NCBI GenBank assembly: GCA_947599925.1
Contig: CANQFT010000002.1
Location: 1-64,000, forward strand
Source of the DNA: an uncultured Oscillospiraceae bacterium
GTDB lineage: Bacteria > Bacillota > Clostridia > Oscillospirales > Oscillospiraceae
Length of the DNA stretch: 64,000 bases
Direction: 5' to 3'
Under the pieces are notes generated by a model. It saw only the letters and a list, made by a program, of their open reading frames with translations. It had not been told where the DNA came from and did not search any database. The stretch's first letter is position 1; each line of letters opens with the position of its first letter. This document shows, piece by piece, positions 9,223-17,100 of this stretch. A program made the position numbers and the translations under genes.

Positions 9223-10503
9223 TCAGCCTCCGGCCAGAGCGGCCAGGGCGGAGCCGGTCAGGTTGGGATTCGTCCCCTGGACAAAGCGGCTGTAAACCCC
9301 CATCTTGGGCCCCAGGGTCGCCATGTCGTCCAGGAGGTAGCGGTTCAACAGCGGACAGCGGTAAAAGGTGGTGCCCTCGGCGGCGATGTTCACCGGCCTG
9401 CGCGGATCGGCGGCCTGCCCCGTGGCGTCCAGCACGGCGCACAGCGTGGCGGCGGTGAGCCGGGCGGCCCGGCGGAAGAAGGCGTCCAGGATCACCATGG
9501 CCTGGTCCTTGTCCTGTCCGGTCAGGAAGTCCAACGGGTTGTTCTTGGGGTAGACCAAAAACTCGCTGACGTCCTTGGCCTCCAAACTCTGGAGCGCCCC
9601 AAGGCGCACGGCGGCCTGGGCGGAAAATACCCCCGCCTCCGCCGCGGAGCGGAGATAGGCCAGCACCATGGGGCCCTGGTAGGCCCCGGAGATGAGCTTT
9701 TCCAACACCTGGTCGCCGGGGTTGGCGGTGGTGGCGTCAAAGCGCAGGTCCACCAGGGACCGCTCCAGCTTGTCAAAGCCGCCGGACTCCAGATTGACGA
9801 TGGTGGAGCCCGCCTTGGCCGCCAGACGGGGGATCTTGGTGATGGCGGTGTTGGGGAAGGACGCGCAGATGTTGGTGCCTGTGCCCAGGATAAAGCCCAT
9901 ATAGCCGCCCTTTCCTCCAACGCCCTGGGCCATGGCGCCCAGCATGGCGGCCACTGTGTCGTTGATGACCACCATGCGGTGGTTGTGGGGCTTGCCCAGA
10001 CGCTCCAGGGCGTCCCGCAGTCCCTCCCCCAGCACGGTGCCCTCCGCGCCCGTCACATCCACCTCCTTGTCGAAGTGGAGCACCCGGCCGTCCAGATGGG
10101 GCAATATCTCGCAGGGGAAGGAAAAACAGAAGCCGATGTGGTCGGAGCGGTGGGCGATGGGGGCCACCAGCGCCGCCAGCGCGTCGTAAAATTCCTGGGC
10201 GGTGAGCTGTCCCTGGGTCCCCAGCATGGGCACGGTCTGGAAATAGCTCTCCCTGGGCCCCTGGCCGGGGACAAACTCCATCAGCGCGATCCGCAGATTG
10301 GTGCCGCCGGCGTCCAGCACGATCACCGGCTGGCCGCTCTGGGGCAGCTCCTGGGCGGAGAGATAGGTGGGAATCATCCGCAGGGAACTCTTCTCCCCGG
10401 CCAACCCCGCCGCCATCTCGTCCTGAAAATCCCTCACCCACCGGCGAAACTCCCGCTCGGTGGCCGTCAAACCATTTGCCTTTACAAACTCGGACCCTGT
10501 CAT
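9223..10503 (-). CDS. Eukaryotic-type hexokinase
   Basis: Predicted ATP-dependent sugar kinase of the hexokinase_1/hexokinase_2 type, not the ROK or glucokinase family usual in Firmicutes. The phosphate-1 loop is LDAGGTNLRIAL (about residue 63), followed by CFSFPCEILP (glucose-binding region), VINDTVAAML (connect region with the catalytic Asp), LGTGTNICASF (phosphate-2) and NLESGGF, which replaces the usual N-E-W-G/A-F. At 426 residues it matches single-domain hexokinases. The substrate is probably glucose or another hexose. It is divergent from the M23 peptidase gene and lies upstream of greA. Confidence 0.85.
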   Translation of the reverse strand: MTGSEFVKANGLTATEREFRRWVRDFQDEMAAGLAGEKSSLRMIPTYLSAQELPQSGQPVIVLDAGGTNLRIALMEFVPGQGPRESYFQTVPMLGTQGQLTAQEFYDALAALVAPIAHRSDHIGFCFSFPCEILPHLDGRVLHFDKEVDVTGAEGTVLGEGLRDALERLGKPHNHRMVVINDTVAAMLGAMAQGVGGKGGYMGFILGTGTNICASFPNTAITKIPRLAAKAGSTIVNLESGGFDKLERSLVDLRFDATTANPGDQVLEKLISGAYQGPMVLAYLRSAAEAGVFSAQAAVRLGALQSLEAKDVSEFLVYPKNNPLDFLTGQDKDQAMVILDAFFRRAARLTAATLCAVLDATGQAADPRRPVNIAAEGTTFYRCPLLNRYLLDDMATLGPKMGVYSRFVQGTNPNLTGSALAALAGG

Positions 10504-10577
10504 GGCCCCGACCCCCTTCCCTGGCTGCCTCTCTCATTATACCCGGAAACGCCCCGGAGGTAAAGGCCATTTTTTCC

Positions 10578-10607
10578 GTTCTCTTTGGGACAAGACCGGC
10601 ATACACT
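10578..10607 (+). promoter_or_regulatory. Sigma-E-like promoter before the M23/M50 pair
   Basis: CATACACT at 10600-10607 matches the sporulation sigma-E -10 consensus (CATACAMT) exactly. Fourteen bases upstream GTTCTCTT (10578-10585) matches five of eight positions of the -35 element. Transcription would start about 20 bp before the peptidase start. The rest of the 10504-10634 gap shows no strong vegetative promoter in this direction. Confidence 0.5.
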
Positions 10608-10634
10608 GTCCCATCACACCAAGGAGGCGGAACT

Positions 10635-11504
10635 ATGTCCCAGCGCAGACAGTCCCGGCGGACGGAGAAGTTCTTGACCCCGCGGGAGAGGCGGCGGCTC
10701 GCCCAGCTGTTTCTCTCCCTGGGGGTTTTTTGCGCGGTGTTTTTTGGGCGGGGCTTTCTGCCCCAGGGCGCGGCGGCCTTGCGCCAGGTCATGGCCGCGG
10801 ACACGGATTTCCAGGCGGCCTTTGCCCGGCTGGGCCAGTCCCTGGAGCCGGAGGGCGATGTCTCCCAGGCCCTCAGCCTCTTCTGGACCGGCCCCTCCCC
10901 GGAGCCCGCCCCTGTCCCCACGCCGGAGCCCTCGCCCACGCCTACCCCGGAGCCCACGCCGGAGCCTACGCCAGAACCTACGCCAGAGCCTACCCCAGAG
11001 CCCACGCCGGAACCTACCCCGGAGCCCTCGCCGGAGCCCACCTCCTATCCCTACGACGGCCCTGACGCCCCCGCCAACGCCACCATGGCCTATGACCCGC
11101 TGGAGCTGGCCGACACCGCGCCCCCTCTGGCCGACGGCGGCCGCCAGACCGACGTCTATGGCTGGCGGACCCATCCCATCACAGGCGACGCCAACTTCCA
11201 CCACGGTCTGGATCTGGGCGCGCCGGAGGGCACGGAGATCCTGGCCTTTGCCGACGGGGTGGTGGACTTCGTCGGCGAGGGAGACAGCTACGGAAAGTAC
11301 GTTCAACTGCGCCACTCCGACCGTGTCACCACCCTCTACGCCCACTGCAGCGAACTTCTGCTGCCCAAGGGCACCCAGGTGAAAAAAGGCGACGTCATCG
11401 CCCTGGTGGGCTCCACCGGCATGGCCACCGGCCCCCACCTCCACTTTGAGGTAAAGGTGGACGGGGTCTGGCACGACCCCATCTACTACCTGCCCGCGAC
11501 GTGA
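10635..11504 (+). CDS. M23/LytM-domain membrane protein, SpoIVFA-like
   Basis: Probable membrane-anchored LytM (peptidase M23) protein. In order: a basic N-terminal tail, a single membrane helix (about residues 22-40, LAQLFLSLGVFCAVFFG), a short domain, a Pro/Glu/Thr-rich stretch of repeated PTPEP units (about residues 87-136), then the M23 domain. Metal ligands are intact: FHHGLDLG (H-x3-D) and HLHFEV (H-x-H). AAGGAGG precedes the ATG. The next gene, an M50 protease, overlaps by four bases. This order matches the Bacillus spoIVFA-spoIVFB operon, where SpoIVFA holds the protease SpoIVFB inactive until the mother-cell checkpoint. Cell-wall hydrolase activity is also possible because the ligands are present. 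Confidence 0.75.
   Translation: MSQRRQSRRTEKFLTPRERRRLAQLFLSLGVFCAVFFGRGFLPQGAAALRQVMAADTDFQAAFARLGQSLEPEGDVSQALSLFWTGPSPEPAPVPTPEPSPTPTPEPTPEPTPEPTPEPTPEPTPEPTPEPSPEPTSYPYDGPDAPANATMAYDPLELADTAPPLADGGRQTDVYGWRTHPITGDANFHHGLDLGAPEGTEILAFADGVVDFVGEGDSYGKYVQLRHSDRVTTLYAHCSELLLPKGTQVKKGDVIALVGSTGMATGPHLHFEVKVDGVWHDPIYYLPAT
10892..11043 (+). repeat. Tandem PTPEP-coding repeat
   Basis: About 150 bp of twelve-base units (CCNGAGCCNACG) encode a Pro-Thr-Pro-Glu-Pro linker in the M23 protein. It is a flexible, extended spacer between the membrane helix and the peptidase domain. Copy number in such repeats is prone to change. Confidence 0.9.
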
Positions 11505-12058
11505 GGCGGGTCAAGGTCTCTCCGGGCTTCTGGGTCCTGCTGGCCCTGGTGTGGGCGGTGGAGCCCGCCCTGCTGCTGCCCACAGCCCTGGCCGCCCTGT
11601 GCCACGAGTTGGGCCACTGCGCCGCCCTGCGCCTTGCCGGCAACGGCGTGGGGCGGCTGAAACTGTCGGCGGTGGGGGCGGAGCTGACGCCCCGGCGCCC
11701 CCTCTCCTACGCCGCCGAACTGCCCACAGCCCTGGCGGGGCCCGGCGCCAGCCTGCTGTGCGCGTTTTTGGCGGCCCGGTGGGGGTTTTTCCTCTTTGCC
11801 GGGCTGTCTATGGCCCTGGGCCTATTCAATCTGCTACCCATCCATCCCCTGGACGGCAGCCGGGCGCTTCAGAGTTTATGCGCCCTGCTTCTGCCGCCTA
11901 CCTGGGCCCAGCGCCTCCCCAAATGGCTGGGCGTCGCGGCGGCGGGACTGCTCCTGGGCGCGGCGGTCCGGGTCTTTCTGCGCCTGGGCGCCCTCTCTCT
12001 GCTGGTCCTGGCCCTGTGGCTGTGCCACAAGAGCCTGCGCGCCCTCCTGGACCCGTGA
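11501..12058 (+). CDS. M50 site-2-type metalloprotease, SpoIVFB-like
   Basis: Intramembrane zinc protease of the M50 family. It has 185 residues with about four to five hydrophobic segments, the catalytic HELGH near residue 36 and the second metal motif in LLPIHPLDGSRAL near residue 112, where a His replaces the common Asn of NPxDG. There is no C-terminal CBS domain, so it is shorter than Bacillus SpoIVFB (288 residues). The GTG start overlaps the M23 gene's TGA. In sporulating Firmicutes this enzyme cleaves pro-sigma-K in the mother cell; that role is inferred from gene order and the sigma-E-like promoter. Confidence 0.75.
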   Translation: MRRVKVSPGFWVLLALVWAVEPALLLPTALAALCHELGHCAALRLAGNGVGRLKLSAVGAELTPRRPLSYAAELPTALAGPGASLLCAFLAARWGFFLFAGLSMALGLFNLLPIHPLDGSRALQSLCALLLPPTWAQRLPKWLGVAAAGLLLGAAVRVFLRLGALSLLVLALWLCHKSLRALLDP

Positions 12059-12077
12059 GCCCTGTCGCAAAAACTCC

Positions 12078-12106
12078 TTGACATTTTGGGCCAAAACCCG
12101 CAAAAT
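12078..12106 (+). promoter_or_regulatory. Promoter of the aldolase-asnA unit
   Basis: TTGACA at 12078-12083 is followed 17 bp later by CAAAAT, a weak -10 box. It is about 40 bp upstream of the aldolase start and just past the M50 gene. Confidence 0.5.
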
Positions 12107-12142
12107 AGAAAGACAGAGACGGGATGGAAAGGAGGGCACGAT

Positions 12143-12802
12143 ATGTTATTGCTGGAAGCGCGCCAACAGGTGTCCCACTATGGCCGGGAAATGCTCCGCC
12201 GGGGGCTGGCCTCCGGCTCCTTTGGCAACCTCAGCGTGTACGTCCCCGAGGCCAAGGTCATGGTCATCTCCCCCTCCGAACTGGAATACGACCAGGTCAG
12301 TCCCCAGGACGTGAGCGTTGTCACCATGGACGGCGTGGTGCTGGACGGCACCCGCAAGCCCTCCGGCGAAGCGGACCTGCACCGGGTGTTTTACCAGCGC
12401 GACCCGGAGGTGGGCGCCGTGGTCCACACCCACTCCACTTACGCCACCCTCATGGCCTGCCTGGGCCTTCCCCTGCAGCCCATCCACTACCTCATCGCCT
12501 ACGCCGGGGCCATGGAGGTCCCCTGCATCCCCTACTACCCCTTTGGCACCATGGAGCTGGCCCAGGCCGCTTACCAGGCCAAGGGCCAGGGCCGGGCGGT
12601 GCTGCTGGGGGGACACGGTCTTGTGTGTACCGGGCCCGACCTGCCCTTCACCATGGACGTGGCCCAGCAGTTGGAGTTTTTGGCCCAGCTTTGTTACCGC
12701 GCCCATCTGGCCGGCGGCGGCGTCAAGCTCACGGCCCAGCAGTTGGAAAGCGCCTTTGAGGCGGTGAAGCGCCACCATACCCCCACAGAAAGGAAGTCCT
12801 GA
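12143..12802 (+). CDS. Class II aldolase / L-fuculose-phosphate aldolase-like
   Basis: Zn-dependent aldolase or epimerase of the araD/fucA superfamily. The 219 residues contain the N-terminal GSFGNLSVYV substrate loop (about residue 27), the metal-binding pair VVHTHSTYA (near 92) and GGHGLV (near 155), and a candidate acidic residue in GEADLHR. AAAGGAGGG lies eight bases before the ATG. Substrate cannot be fixed; L-fuculose-1-phosphate, ribulose-phosphate and methylthioribulose-phosphate all occur in this family. Three bases separate it from asnA, an unusual partner that gives no pathway clue. Confidence 0.85.
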   Translation: MLLLEARQQVSHYGREMLRRGLASGSFGNLSVYVPEAKVMVISPSELEYDQVSPQDVSVVTMDGVVLDGTRKPSGEADLHRVFYQRDPEVGAVVHTHSTYATLMACLGLPLQPIHYLIAYAGAMEVPCIPYYPFGTMELAQAAYQAKGQGRAVLLGGHGLVCTGPDLPFTMDVAQQLEFLAQLCYRAHLAGGGVKLTAQQLESAFEAVKRHHTPTERKS

Positions 12803-12805
12803 ACC

Positions 12806-13819
12806 ATGCCCCAGTCCTTCATCCCCGCCGGGTACGCCCCTTTGCTGAACCTCTACGACACCCAGCGGGCCATCTCCCTGCTCAAGCGCCTGTTTGAAGA
12901 CAATCTGGCCGTGGCCCTCCGCCTGCGGCGGGTGTCCGCCCCCCTCTTCGTCGAGGCCGCCACCGGCCTCAACGATGACCTCAACGGCGTGGAGCGGCCC
13001 GTGTCCTTTGACGTGCCCGCCGCCGGACGGGACGCCCAGGTGGTCCACTCCCTGGCCAAATGGAAGCGCCTGGCCCTCAAGCGCTACCAGTTCTCCGTGG
13101 GCGAGGGGCTCTACACCGACATGAACGCCATCCGCCGGGACGAGGAGCCCGACAACCTCCACTCCATCTACGTGGACCAGTGGGACTGGGAGAAGATCAT
13201 CGCCCCGCGGGACAGAAACCTGGACTACCTGAAAGAGACCGTCCGGGCCATCGTCAAGGCCGCCGCCAACACCCAATCCACCCTGCGGGCGGTCTATCCC
13301 CAGCTCACCGTCCTGCCCACCATCGACCCGGAGGTGAGCTTTGTCACCGCCCAGGAGCTGGAGGACCGCTGGCCGGACCTGACCCCCAGGGAGCGGGAGA
13401 ACGCCTGGCTCAAGGACCACCCCACCACCTTCCTCATGGGCATTGGCGGCGCCCTGAGATTGGGCAAGCCCCACGACGGCCGCGCCCCCGACTATGACGA
13501 CTGGTCCCTCAACGGCGACATCATGGTCTGGAACCACGTTCTGAACTGCGCCTTTGAACTCTCCAGCATGGGCATCCGGGTCAGCCCGGAGTCCCTGGAC
13601 CGGCAGCTGACCCTCGCCGGGTGCGACGACCGCCGCGCCCTTCCCTTCCACAAGGCCCTGCTGGCCGGGGAACTGCCCCTGACCATGGGCGGCGGCATCG
13701 GCCAGTCCCGGCTGTCCATGTTCCTGCTGGGCAAGGCCCACATCGGCGAGGTCCAGGCCAGCATCTGGGACCAGCACACCATCGAGACCTGCCAGGCCGC
13801 CGGCGTGATCCTGCTCTGA
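12806..13819 (+). CDS. asnA: Aspartate-ammonia ligase (asparagine synthetase A)
   Basis: Makes asparagine from aspartate, ammonia and ATP. At 337 residues it is the usual length of AsnA, a class II aminoacyl-tRNA-synthetase-like fold. Motifs include SAPLFVEAATGLNDDLNGVE near residue 45, KWKRLALKRYQF near residue 85, DQWDWEKII near 125 and the C-terminal GGGIGQSRLSMFLL. It follows the aldolase gene by three bases and probably shares its promoter. No T-box or leader is seen upstream. It is followed by the tRNA-Leu gene, which has its own promoter. Confidence 0.96.
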   Translation: MPQSFIPAGYAPLLNLYDTQRAISLLKRLFEDNLAVALRLRRVSAPLFVEAATGLNDDLNGVERPVSFDVPAAGRDAQVVHSLAKWKRLALKRYQFSVGEGLYTDMNAIRRDEEPDNLHSIYVDQWDWEKIIAPRDRNLDYLKETVRAIVKAAANTQSTLRAVYPQLTVLPTIDPEVSFVTAQELEDRWPDLTPRERENAWLKDHPTTFLMGIGGALRLGKPHDGRAPDYDDWSLNGDIMVWNHVLNCAFELSSMGIRVSPESLDRQLTLAGCDDRRALPFHKALLAGELPLTMGGGIGQSRLSMFLLGKAHIGEVQASIWDQHTIETCQAAGVILL

Positions 13820-13835
13820 TTTTTTCGCAAACCCC

Positions 13836-13864
13836 TTGCGCGCCGCCGGAAAATGCGGTATAAT
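13836..13864 (+). promoter_or_regulatory. tRNA-Leu promoter
   Basis: TTGCGC, a 17-bp spacer and a perfect TATAAT lie 12 bp before the tRNA 5' end. Confidence 0.8.
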
Positions 13865-13876
13865 GACCTCGCGCCT

Positions 13877-13963
13877 GCCGGTGTGTTGGAATTGGTAGAC
13901 GAGACGGACTCAAAATCCGTTGTCAGCGATGGCGTGTGGGTTCGAGTCCCACCACCGGCACCA
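13877..13963 (+). tRNA. tRNA-Leu (anticodon CAA)
   Basis: An 87-nt tRNA with encoded CCA end. The acceptor arm GCCGGTG pairs with CACCGGC, followed by discriminator A. The anticodon stem ACGGA/TCCGT encloses the loop CTCAAAA, which places CAA at the anticodon, reading TTG. The T arm GTGGG-TTCGAGT-CCCAC is perfect, and a long variable arm marks a class II tRNA, as expected for leucine. Confidence 0.97.
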
Positions 13964-13966
13964 CGG

Positions 13967-14006
13967 AAAAAACCCGGTCCCTCCGCTTCGAGGGACCGGG
14001 TGTTTT
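13967..14006. terminator. Bidirectional terminator between tRNA-Leu and the giant GH32 gene
   Basis: A 12-bp stem (ACCCGGTCCCTC with its complement) has TTTT on the plus side and six T's on the minus side. It ends the tRNA transcript and the convergent GH32 transcript. The next 80 bp (14007-14085) hold nothing recognisable. Confidence 0.9.
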
Positions 14007-14085
14007 CATGCCCGCCATACTGTATTCATGCAGATCCGCTTCGCTGTCCGCTGGGCTCACAACAGCCGATGGCAGGGCCGGTACA

Positions 14086-14156
14086 GTTTGTCATTTTTCT
14101 TCGCTTATCCCTTTCGCCGCCGCCATCCCGCAGTATCGCATAAGGACGGCGGAGGC
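14086..14156 (-). pseudogene. Stranded SLH-type C-terminal tail behind the GH32 stop
   Basis: Sixty-seven bases (14086-14152) match the 3' end of the large SLH protein gene (36433-36499) at 64 positions. Read on the minus strand, they continue in the same frame as the GH32 gene after its TGA, coding AVLMRYCGMAAAKGISEEK and a second stop. This equals the last residues of the SLH protein, with Arg-to-Lys and Thr-to-Ile changes. It is either the remnant of a lost SLH anchor of the GH32 enzyme or a copied 3' end. Confidence 0.7.
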
Positions 14157-17100
14157 TCAGCGGGTGAACAGCTCCAGGGCGGAGAAGGTGACGGCGTTGT
14201 TTTCGGCGAACAGGGAGACCGGCTTGCCGGCCGTGCCGTACAGCCGGACGGTGAGAGGCGCCTGGCCGTCCAGGTAGAAGATGCCCACCGAGCCGTCCTG
14301 AACGTAGGTGAAGGAGTAGGTCCGGCCGGACTGGAGGGCCGCCGGGATCTCCGCGATGGGCACGTCGCCGCCCTGGAAGCTCAGGGCGAGCTTGCCCGCC
14401 GTGGGATCCAGGGAGATGAGCTTCTGGCCGTCCTCGGCGCCGTTGAAGTCGAAGGCCAGGCCGAAGGCGCCGCCGCCGGTGCAGGTGAAGGAGCCGCGGA
14501 GCAGGAAGCTCTCCGGGCAGAGGAAGGCGGGCTGGCAGACGCGCTGGGCGTCGGCGGTCACGGTGGTCTCCGCCGGGACGGAGAGCGCCGCCGGGGCGGT
14601 GAACTGGCCCAGGATGGCCTCCACCGGGACGAGGGTGAGGGTGCCGTCGCTGTTCTGCTTCACCTGCTGGACCTCCAGGTTGCCGGCCCAGCCGTCCACG
14701 TTCTGGGTGGAGGTGACGGGGTCGGAGCGGTGGGCCCAGCCCACCATATAGGTGTTCGTCCCGTCCTCCACATGCTTGGCGGCGTAGAAGATCTTGCCGT
14801 CCAGGCGGGCGGGGGCGGTGTAGGGGCCGAAGCGGGAGTCGGCCATGGCGTACCAGACGGTGTCGTTCTGGCCGGAGAAGGTCAGGTACCACTTGTTCCC
14901 CATGCGGAAGGTGTCGCTGCACTCCAGATTCCAGTAGGCGCCGGTGTGGTCGGTGTAGATGATGCCGTCATAGCGGGCGTTCCTCAGGTCCTTGTCCAAG
15001 GTGTACTTCAGCACTCTGGCCCGGCCGCCCTGAGAGGCGGTGATGGTCAGGGAGATGGCGCCCGTGGCGGGGTCGTAGTACGCCTGGGGGTCACGGAAGT
15101 CGTTCTTCTGGCCCAGCTCGGCGGGCGGCGTGATCTCCCAGCCCGCGACCTTGGTGAAGGCGGTGGGGCTGGAGCCCTTGGCCACCATGATCTTCTCGTG
15201 GTACTCCTGGGAACCGGAGGAGTTGAAGCCGGTGTAGAAGAAGTAGTAGGCGCCCTCCACCTTGACCACGGAGCCGGTGCCGATCCAGCTGTCCTGCACG
15301 TCCTCTCTGGAGGCGGAGAGCACGGGCTCGCCCAGTTCGGTGTAGTGGACGAAGTCGGTGGTGGTGGTCAGGTAGACGGAGTGGTTGTACGCGTCCCCGC
15401 CCTCCTTCAGATAGTAGATATAATAGGTGCCGTCCTCGTAGAAGGGCATGGTGTCGCCCACATAGCCCTGGGACTCACCGTCGATCTCCGGGCGGAAGAA
15501 GATGTCGTAGCTGTGGCTCTTCTCCTGGGCCTCCGGCGTGGGGGCGGAGGTGATGGCCACCGTGTTGGTCTGGGGCACGTACTCCACCTGGTAGCCCAGC
15601 AGACGGTCCAGATCCCGGACCCGGAAGTAGTTGTACCCGCCGATGGAGTAGACCTTCAGGTTCACCGCCTGGCCGTCCACCGCCACGCTCTGGCCGCTGC
15701 GGACGCACTGGTCGGACAGGTCCGCGCCCACCGTCAACTCCCCGCCCACGGGGGTATAGGGCTTGCCGGTGGTGAGGGAGACGGCGTTGCTCTGGGCGTT
15801 GTAGCGGACCACGAATTGGGCGTCGGTGCCGTTGAGGATGGTGGCCAGGTCCCGGAGCTTGAAGTAGTTGTAGCCGTTGATGGCGTAGGCGTCCGGCGTC
15901 ACCTCCTGGCCGTTCACCGTCACCTTCTGGGTGCTGCGGACGATGGACAGGGTCTCGGCGGGCACACTCAAGAGGATGTTGGACAGCTCCACCGTGCCGC
16001 CGCCCCTGGCCTGGTTCTCCGCCCCGCCAAACTGCCAGAGGAGGTCATAGGCCCCGCCCTCCGCCAGAGGCTGGTCGGTGGTGAACTGGACGGGCGCGCC
16101 CTCCGCCGTGGCCTGGAACGCGCCGGAGAGGGCGGTGGTCACGCCGTCGGCGCTCCGCAGGAGCAGAGTGCCGGAGAGCCCCTCAGGGGAGCGGGCGGTG
16201 AAGGAGACGGTGTACCGCTCGTTGCCCCGCAGGTCCGCTCCCTGGAGGCGGATGGCGTTGCGCTCCGCCTCCGGGGCCACTTGCGTCATCTGGTAGGTCA
16301 GCGCCTCACGGGTGACGGTCAGCGTCCCCGCCCCGTCGGCCTGGTCCAGAGTGACCACCGCTTGGGGCGCGATGGCCGCGGCGGCGGCGCCGTAGCTCAG
16401 CTCCTGGACGGAGATGTTGCTGACGGTGACGTTGTTGGGGGTGGCCCCGCCGATGGAGAACTGCAACACCAGCTCTCCGGCGTCTGTCATGGTGGCGGGC
16501 ACGGAGATCTTCCGCTCCACGGTGGTCTTGGTGTTGGCGGCGATGGTCTGGCCGTAGAGGGCGTCATAGCCCTTCTCCGTCTCCTCGTTGTTGTAGCAGA
16601 CCTCGAAATTCTGGCCCTTGTCCGCCAGCAGGTCCGCCCGGACCAGATAGGTCTTCCCCGGCGTGAGGATGGCGCCGGTCCGCACACGGGTCTGGACCTT
16701 CCAGACCTCCGCGCCGCCGGCGGGCACGTCGGTGACGTGGGTGGTCACCGAGCCGTCGGCGCACACCACGTCGGCCTGACAATCCGCGTTGGTCCAGAGC
16801 TGGACGGTGCCGCCGGGGGTGTAGGCAAAGTTCGGGGCGATCAACTCGGCGTAGGCGGGCGTGACCTCCTCCACGGTGACGCCGCTGACGGTGATCTCGT
16901 TGGCCGCGGTGGTCTGGCCCAGGTTGAACTGGAGCATGAGGTTCCGAAGGTCGGTCTTGTCCGCCGGGACGGAGATCACCCGCTCCACCGTCTGGATCTG
17001 GCCGGAGGCCAGGCCGATCCCGGTCAGGGAGTCATAGCCCATCTCCACGTCGCCGTTGTTGTAGCAGATCTCGATGGTCTGGCCCTTGGCCGCGGACAGG

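Noticed and set aside
10892..11043. CRISPR-like regular repeat
   Set aside because: Units are contiguous twelve-base PTPEP codons without spacers, inside a coding frame.
14157..14159. TGA as selenocysteine or programmed read-through joining GH32 to the SLH-like tail
   Set aside because: No SECIS-like hairpin is evident directly after the TGA, and the GH32 domain ends naturally at this point; a remnant is simpler.
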